A stretch of 64,000 nucleotides of DNA from Agromyces tardus (GTDB lineage Bacteria > Actinomycetota > Actinomycetes > Actinomycetales > Microbacteriaceae), in NCBI RefSeq assembly GCF_003710805.1, contig NZ_RHHB01000013.1:1-64000 (forward strand). Direction: 5' to 3'. Positions 61,567-64,000 of the stretch are shown piece by piece. The position numbers and the translations under genes are program-made. Position 1 is the stretch's first letter; every line of letters starts with the position of its first letter. The notes below the pieces were generated by a model. It made no database searches. It had not been told where the DNA came from and saw only the letters and a list, made by a program, of their open reading frames with translations.

Positions 61567-62349
61567 ATGATCACTGATCCGTTCGATACCGGACCCACGG
61601 GCGCGTTCCGGACGCTGTGCCGGAACTATCCCGACGACACCGTCTTCCGCGGCGCCGACGGCTTCCGCTCGCTCTGGGGGCCCATCTTCTACCGCGGACG
61701 TGCGAACGGCTCCGCGCGCCTGCTCGTCATCGGCCAGGACCCGGCCCAGACCGAGGCGGTCACGCGCCGGATCCTCTCCGGCCAGGCCGGCCGCCGCGTG
61801 CAGGGCTTCGTCGAGAAGCTGGGGTACTCGAAGAGCTACCTGATGATCAACGCCTTCCTGTACGGGATCTTCAACCAGAACATGGCCCTGCCGCATCTGA
61901 ACGATCCCGACATCCAGGCGTATCGCGACCAGTGGCTGGAGGCGGCGCTCGCACCGGGCAGGATCGAGGCGGTCGTCACGTTCGGCACGCCCGCGTTCAA
62001 CGCGTGGACGGCGTTCCGCGCGACGCCGGCCGGGCAGGGCGTGACGGCCTTCCACCATCGGGCGCTGCACCCCACGGCCGACAAGCCGGGCGGGCCGATC
62101 TCCCGGAAGGACCTCCTCGACAACTGGAACGTCGCCCTGCAGGCCCTGCACGCCAAGATCCAGCACCCCGACGTGACGAAGCCGCTCGTGCCCTACGGAA
62201 ACGACTTCACGGCGGCGGAGCTCCCGGAGATCCCGAGCCGCGACCTTCCCATGGGCCTGCAGCCGTGGATGCGCAGCACGGACTTTTGGGCGAGCATGTC
62301 CCCCACCCCGGGCACCGAACGGGCCAACATCTCCATCGAGGTCCCCTGA
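61567..62349 (+). CDS. Uracil-DNA glycosylase superfamily protein
   Basis: A 260-residue protein with the UDG-like fold: motif 1 LLVIGQDPAQTEA (GxDP type, without a catalytic-looking Tyr/Asp pair like Ung), central VVTFGTPAFNAW, and FHHRALHP in place of the HPS motif. It could be a base-excision enzyme of a diverged family. GGGAGG is 5 nt before the ATG; 65 bp after the unknown gene. The last 15 bp of coding DNA are duplicated just after the stop. Confidence 0.82.
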   Translation: MITDPFDTGPTGAFRTLCRNYPDDTVFRGADGFRSLWGPIFYRGRANGSARLLVIGQDPAQTEAVTRRILSGQAGRRVQGFVEKLGYSKSYLMINAFLYGIFNQNMALPHLNDPDIQAYRDQWLEAALAPGRIEAVVTFGTPAFNAWTAFRATPAGQGVTAFHHRALHPTADKPGGPISRKDLLDNWNVALQALHAKIQHPDVTKPLVPYGNDFTAAELPEIPSRDLPMGLQPWMRSTDFWASMSPTPGTERANISIEVP

Positions 62350-62387
62350 GGATCTCCATCGACGTCACCGGAGGCGCACATGAGAAA

Positions 62388-62415
62388 AGCCCCGACCTGG
62401 CGAGAGGTCGGGGCT
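62388..62415 (-). terminator. Terminator of tRNA-Lys
   Basis: An 11-bp stem AGCCCCGACCT/AGGTCGGGGCT with a 6-nt loop, followed on the minus strand by CTTTTCTC. It lies 6 bp past the tRNA and may also end the opposing peptidase operon. Confidence 0.85.
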
Positions 62416-62421
62416 GATCCG

Positions 62422-62494
62422 TGCACCCCCAGGGACTTGAACCCTGAACCCACTGATTAAGAGTCAGTTGCTCTGCCGATTGAGCTAGAGGTGC
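62422..62494 (-). tRNA. tRNA-Lys (anticodon CUU)
   Basis: Minus strand begins GCACCTCTAGCTCAATCGG; acceptor GCACCTC pairs with GGGGTGC allowing a U-G, anticodon loop CTCTTAA gives CUU, T loop TTCAAGT. 73 nt; CCA not encoded. Confidence 0.97.
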
Positions 62495-62608
62495 GTTTCG
62501 GGCCGGATTTCAGCAACCCGAACCGAGGGACCACGTTATCAGGTACGGGGGCCCGATGTGAAATCGAGCGGGCGGGCGAGTCGGATGCCGCGGCGATAGC
62601 CTGAACGG

Positions 62609-63457
62609 GTGACCGACCACGCCCTCGCCGACGACCTCGCCCTCGCCCTCGAACTCGCCGACCTCGCCGATGCGGCCGCACTGGCGCATTTCCGCGACGT
62701 CGACCTGCGCATCGACACGAAGCCCGATCGCACCTTCGTGACCGAGGCCGACCTCGCCGTCGAGCGCGGCGTGCGCGAGCTCCTCGCCGAGCGGCGCCCC
62801 GACGACGGCGTGCTCGGCGAGGAGTACGGCACCGCGGGCTCCGGCTCGCGGCAGTGGATCGTCGACCCGATCGACGGCACCTCGAACTTCCTGCGCGGCG
62901 TCCCCGTCTGGGGCGCGCTCATCGCGCTCACGGTCGACGGGGTGCCCGTCGTGGGCGTCGCGTCCATGCCCGCGCTCGGCCGGCGCTGGTGGGCGGCCCG
63001 AGGCCTCGGCGCGTTCACGATCGACGCGCCCGGGGGCGAGCCCCGCGGCATCCGCGTGTCGCAGGTCGCCGACCTCGCCGACGCGTCGCTGAGCTTCCAG
63101 AGCATCGCGCAGTGGCGCGACGCCGGCTACCTCGAGCAGCTGCTCGCACTCGGCGAGCAGGTGTGGCGCGACCGCGCCTACGGCGACCTGTGGGCGTACA
63201 CGCTGCTGGCCGAGGGGCTCGTCGACATCGTCGCGGAGTTCGACGTGAAGCAGTGGGACCTCGCGGCGCTCATCCCCATCGTCGAGGAGGCGGGCGGGCG
63301 CTTCACGTCGGTCACGGGCGCACCCGGGGCCGCACACGGCAGCGCCCTCGCGACCAACGGGGTGCTGCACGACGCGGTGATCGCCGTGCTCGCGAGCCAC
63401 GCGGCATCCGGCCCCGTCGACGACCCTGCGGCCACCGAGGCGGAGCTCGGCGCCTGA
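62609..63457 (+). CDS. hisN: Inositol-monophosphatase-fold histidinol-phosphatase
   Basis: A 282-residue Mg2+-dependent phosphatase. TEADLAVE, GEEYG (metal Glu), WIVDPIDGTSNFLRGVP (DPIDGT) and KQWDLAALIPIVEEAGG (WD) are all present. The actinobacterial HisN group, which removes phosphate from histidinol-phosphate, has this length and IDTKPDRTFVTEAD start; a general IMPase role cannot be excluded. GTG start with TAGCCT 7 nt upstream, no Shine-Dalgarno: leaderless. Confidence 0.88.
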   Translation: MTDHALADDLALALELADLADAAALAHFRDVDLRIDTKPDRTFVTEADLAVERGVRELLAERRPDDGVLGEEYGTAGSGSRQWIVDPIDGTSNFLRGVPVWGALIALTVDGVPVVGVASMPALGRRWWAARGLGAFTIDAPGGEPRGIRVSQVADLADASLSFQSIAQWRDAGYLEQLLALGEQVWRDRAYGDLWAYTLLAEGLVDIVAEFDVKQWDLAALIPIVEEAGGRFTSVTGAPGAAHGSALATNGVLHDAVIAVLASHAASGPVDDPAATEAELGA

Positions 63458-63459
63458 CC

Positions 63460-64000
63460 ATGCAGCTCTGCATCTTCACCGAGCCGCAGCAGGGCGCGAG
63501 CTACGAGCACCAGCTCGCGCAGGCGCAGGGCGCCGAGCGCCTCGGGTTCGACGGCTGGTTCCGCAGCGACCACTTCCTGCGCATGGGGCCCGGCGACCCG
63601 CTGCCCGGCCCGACGGATGCCTGGACGACGCTGGCGGGGCTCGCCCGCGAGACGAGCCGCATCCGGCTCGGCACCCTCGTGTCGTCGGCGACCTTCCGGC
63701 ACCCCAGCGTGCTCGCGATCCAGGTGGCGCAGGTCGACGCGATGTCGGGCGGCCGCGCCGAGCTCGGCCTCGGCACCGGCTGGTTCGGCGCCGAGCACGC
63801 CGCCTACGGCATCCCGTTCCCCGAGCGGCGATTCGGCCTGCTCGAGGAGCAGCTCGAGATCATCACCGGCCTCTGGACGACCCCGGTCGGCGAGGAGTTC
63901 GACTTCGCGGGCAGCCACTACACGCTCGAGCGCTCCCCCGCCCTGCCCAAGCCGGTGCAGCAGCGGATGCCGCTCATCATCGGCGGCGGCGGCCCGAAGC
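63460..64000 (+). CDS. LLM-class F420-dependent oxidoreductase (partial)
   Basis: N-terminal 180 residues of a luciferase-like (TIM-barrel) oxidoreductase: MQLCIFTEPQQGASY start, GFDGWFRSDHFLRMG, RIRLGTLVSSATFRHP, AELGLGTGWFGAEHAAYGIPFP, and RMPLIIGGGGPK at the cut. Matches the F420-dependent group. Runs off the window. ATG 2 bp after the hisN stop, so it is probably co-transcribed with hisN. Confidence 0.88.
   Translation, partial: MQLCIFTEPQQGASYEHQLAQAQGAERLGFDGWFRSDHFLRMGPGDPLPGPTDAWTTLAGLARETSRIRLGTLVSSATFRHPSVLAIQVAQVDAMSGGRAELGLGTGWFGAEHAAYGIPFPERRFGLLEEQLEIITGLWTTPVGEEFDFAGSHYTLERSPALPKPVQQRMPLIIGGGGPK

Overview
The window is chromosomal DNA of a very GC-rich actinobacterium, most likely a Microbacteriaceae member (Agromyces/Microbacterium-like). 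The signs are strong G/C at third codon positions (which produces very long antisense shadow frames), many ATGA/GTGA gene overlaps, several leaderless-looking starts with TAnnnT 6-7 nt upstream, a DUF6458 protein, and frequent GGATGCC/GGCATCC words. I see no insertion sequence, prophage, CRISPR array or replication origin. Both ends cut a gene: a probable DUF58 gene at 1-61 and a luciferase-like (LLM) oxidoreductase at 63460-64000.

Region 1-11.2 kb is one minus-strand locus: PP2C phosphatase, FHA protein, Ser/Thr kinase, a second FHA protein, a giant membrane-anchored protein of about 1,770 residues with Ig-like and FnIII domains, a MoxR ATPase and the start of the next gene. It looks like a phospho-threonine signalling module joined to a surface filament and a MoxR/DUF58 assembly unit. 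From 11.2 to 19 kb come TerC behind a yybP-ykoY (Mn2+) riboswitch, tRNA-Glu, a lipid kinase, a metallo-beta-lactamase-fold protein, a lipoprotein, a membrane protein, a class A PBP and tRNA-Gln.

Region 19-31.6 kb is mostly housekeeping: gltX, a LysR/class-V aminotransferase pair with its own T-N11-A box, FAH hydrolase, GNAT, ilvE, leuB, DUF6458, an MFS exporter with divergent TetR and operator, serA and two small membrane proteins. At 31.7-36.2 kb a duplicated-motif lipoprotein diverges from a transmembrane BTAD/nSTAND/beta-propeller regulator. The spacer between them holds 11-bp-phased direct repeats like those bound by SARP regulators. A Tat-exported 5'-nucleotidase follows.

Region 38-46 kb is the branched-chain amino acid set ilvD-ilvB-ilvN-ilvC, immediately behind a fused trehalose-6-phosphate synthase/phosphatase gene. 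Region 46-51.5 kb is a TetR-MMPL-YhgE operon with tandem TetR operators; the MMPL protein ends in what looks like a degenerate ABC ATPase domain. Region 52.5-56.8 kb is a tightly overlapping biotin-transporter operon (bioY, acyl-CoA ligase, thiolase, ECF ATPase, ECF permease).

Region 58.4-62.35 kb is an unusual three-gene unit: a leader-less M64-type metallopeptidase with FG-GAP repeats, an unrecognised protein and a uracil-DNA-glycosylase-fold protein, behind a TATACT promoter and three 13-bp iterons. tRNA-Lys, hisN and the partial LLM oxidoreductase close the window. All family names come from motif recognition by eye; no database search was run.
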